Below are positions 29,803-29,941 of a DNA stretch of 29,941 bases, in pieces. Origin of the DNA: CAZVCJ01 sp964625745. Lineage in GTDB: Bacteria > Chloroflexota > Anaerolineae > VGOG01. Location of the stretch: assembly GCA_964625745.1 (NCBI GenBank), contig CAZVCJ010000038.1, positions 1 through 29,941 on the forward strand, written 5' to 3'. The notes beneath the pieces are model-generated. The model saw only the letters and a program-made list of their open reading frames with translations. It did not search any database and was not told the DNA's origin. The stretch's first letter is position 1; each line of letters begins with the position of its first letter. A program made the position numbers and the translations under genes.

Positions 29803-29831
29803 ATTATACCAGCGTTCACCTGCGCTGTCAA
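29803..29831 (-). promoter_or_regulatory. Consensus promoter of upp
   Basis: On the minus strand TTGACA (29831-29826), 17 bp, TATAAT (29808-29803): an exact sigma-70 consensus. The leader is about 59 bases and no attenuator or PyrR-type hairpin is obvious in it. Confidence 0.9.
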
Positions 29832-29846
29832 TGCTTCCATCACAAT

Positions 29847-29875
29847 TTGACATTTACCCTGTTTGTTGGTAAAAT
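29847..29875 (+). promoter_or_regulatory. Promoter of tRNA-Glu
   Basis: TTGACA (29847-29852), 17 bp, TAAAAT (29870-29875). The predicted start near 29882 is about 12 bases before the tRNA. It lies back to back with the upp promoter, 15 bp between the two -35 boxes. Confidence 0.85.
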
Positions 29876-29893
29876 ACTCTCGCGATCAAGTAA

Positions 29894-29941
29894 GGCGCAT
29901 TCGTCTAGGGGTCAAGGACACTGCCCTCTCAAGGCAGAAAC
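29894..29941 (+). tRNA. tRNA-Glu (anticodon CTC), 5' part only
   Basis: The sequence GGCGCAT-TCGTCTAGGGG... follows the usual tRNA-Glu start. The anticodon arm CTGCC-CTCTCAA-GGCAG (29921-29937) gives anticodon CTC. The window ends just after this arm, so the variable loop, T arm and 3' acceptor strand lie outside. Confidence 0.9.

Overview
The window looks like one scaffold of a draft genome or metagenome bin from a bacterium, most likely a member of the Chloroflexota (Anaerolineae/Dehalococcoidia side). That assignment is inference. It rests on the gene mix (a YfhO-type giant membrane protein, CO-dehydrogenase-like CoxM/CoxS, a BtpA-family barrel protein, adjacent plsX and fabF, a REC-GspE fusion, a STAND-TPR protein) and on the abundance of palindromic and short-period repeats between and inside genes. 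No rRNA or taxonomic marker is present. Promoters read as clean sigma-70 boxes with 17-bp spacers.

Layout. (1) 1-5300, plus strand: a signalling cluster. It holds two near-identical double-receiver proteins, a small MerR/BldC-like DNA-binding protein preceded by four 11-bp direct repeats, a histidine-kinase-like protein with a decayed ATP site, a receiver domain fused to a GspE/PilB-type secretion ATPase, and a frameshifted zinc-ribbon microprotein. A strong terminator closes it. An HD-GYP tail survives in frame after the first double-receiver gene. (2) 5449-11119, minus strand: plsX, fabF, a two-TM NERD-like protein and a YfhO-like membrane protein, i.e. a lipid/envelope operon peppered with repeats. 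(3) 11293-13161, minus: a polytopic membrane protein with a C-terminal endonuclease/exonuclease/phosphatase domain. It is divergent from tRNA-Leu(GAG), and the two promoters share one -35 region. (4) 13584-14988, minus: FAD and 2Fe-2S subunits of a molybdenum hydroxylase, without the catalytic large subunit. (5) 15104-16613, minus: a JAB/MPN metalloprotease-like gene and a PsbP-like gene. They are split by a 100-N gap that appears to be spurious, because 55 bp are identical on both sides. Closing it gives an ATGA stop/start overlap. (6) 16651-20651: a BtpA-family protein, a PfkB kinase, uridine kinase, an HD-domain nucleotidase-like protein and a HAD nucleotidase-like protein, suggesting nucleoside/nucleotide salvage. 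upp at 29126-29737 fits the same theme. (7) 20652-26400: an accessory stretch with an inverted-repeat element, a coiled-coil small protein, an IS630-type transposase remnant, a secreted/membrane TPR protein, a MITE-like element and a large STAND NTPase with TPR repeats. (8) 26506-29941: a pyruvate-phosphate-dikinase-like enzyme whose C-terminal PEP/pyruvate barrel is replaced by an unfamiliar domain, then upp, then the 5' part of tRNA-Glu(CTC).

Stretches without genes. 1-220 holds a repeat element. 998-1459 holds the HD-GYP remnant, a doubtful 44-codon ORF and the direct repeats. 9905-10132 holds an inverted-repeat element and a GC-rich hairpin. 23013-23544 holds a MITE-like element and otherwise nothing recognised. 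By eye the sequence becomes more AT-rich to the right of about 18,640 than in 5,400-18,600; this was not computed. No CRISPR array or complete insertion sequence was seen.
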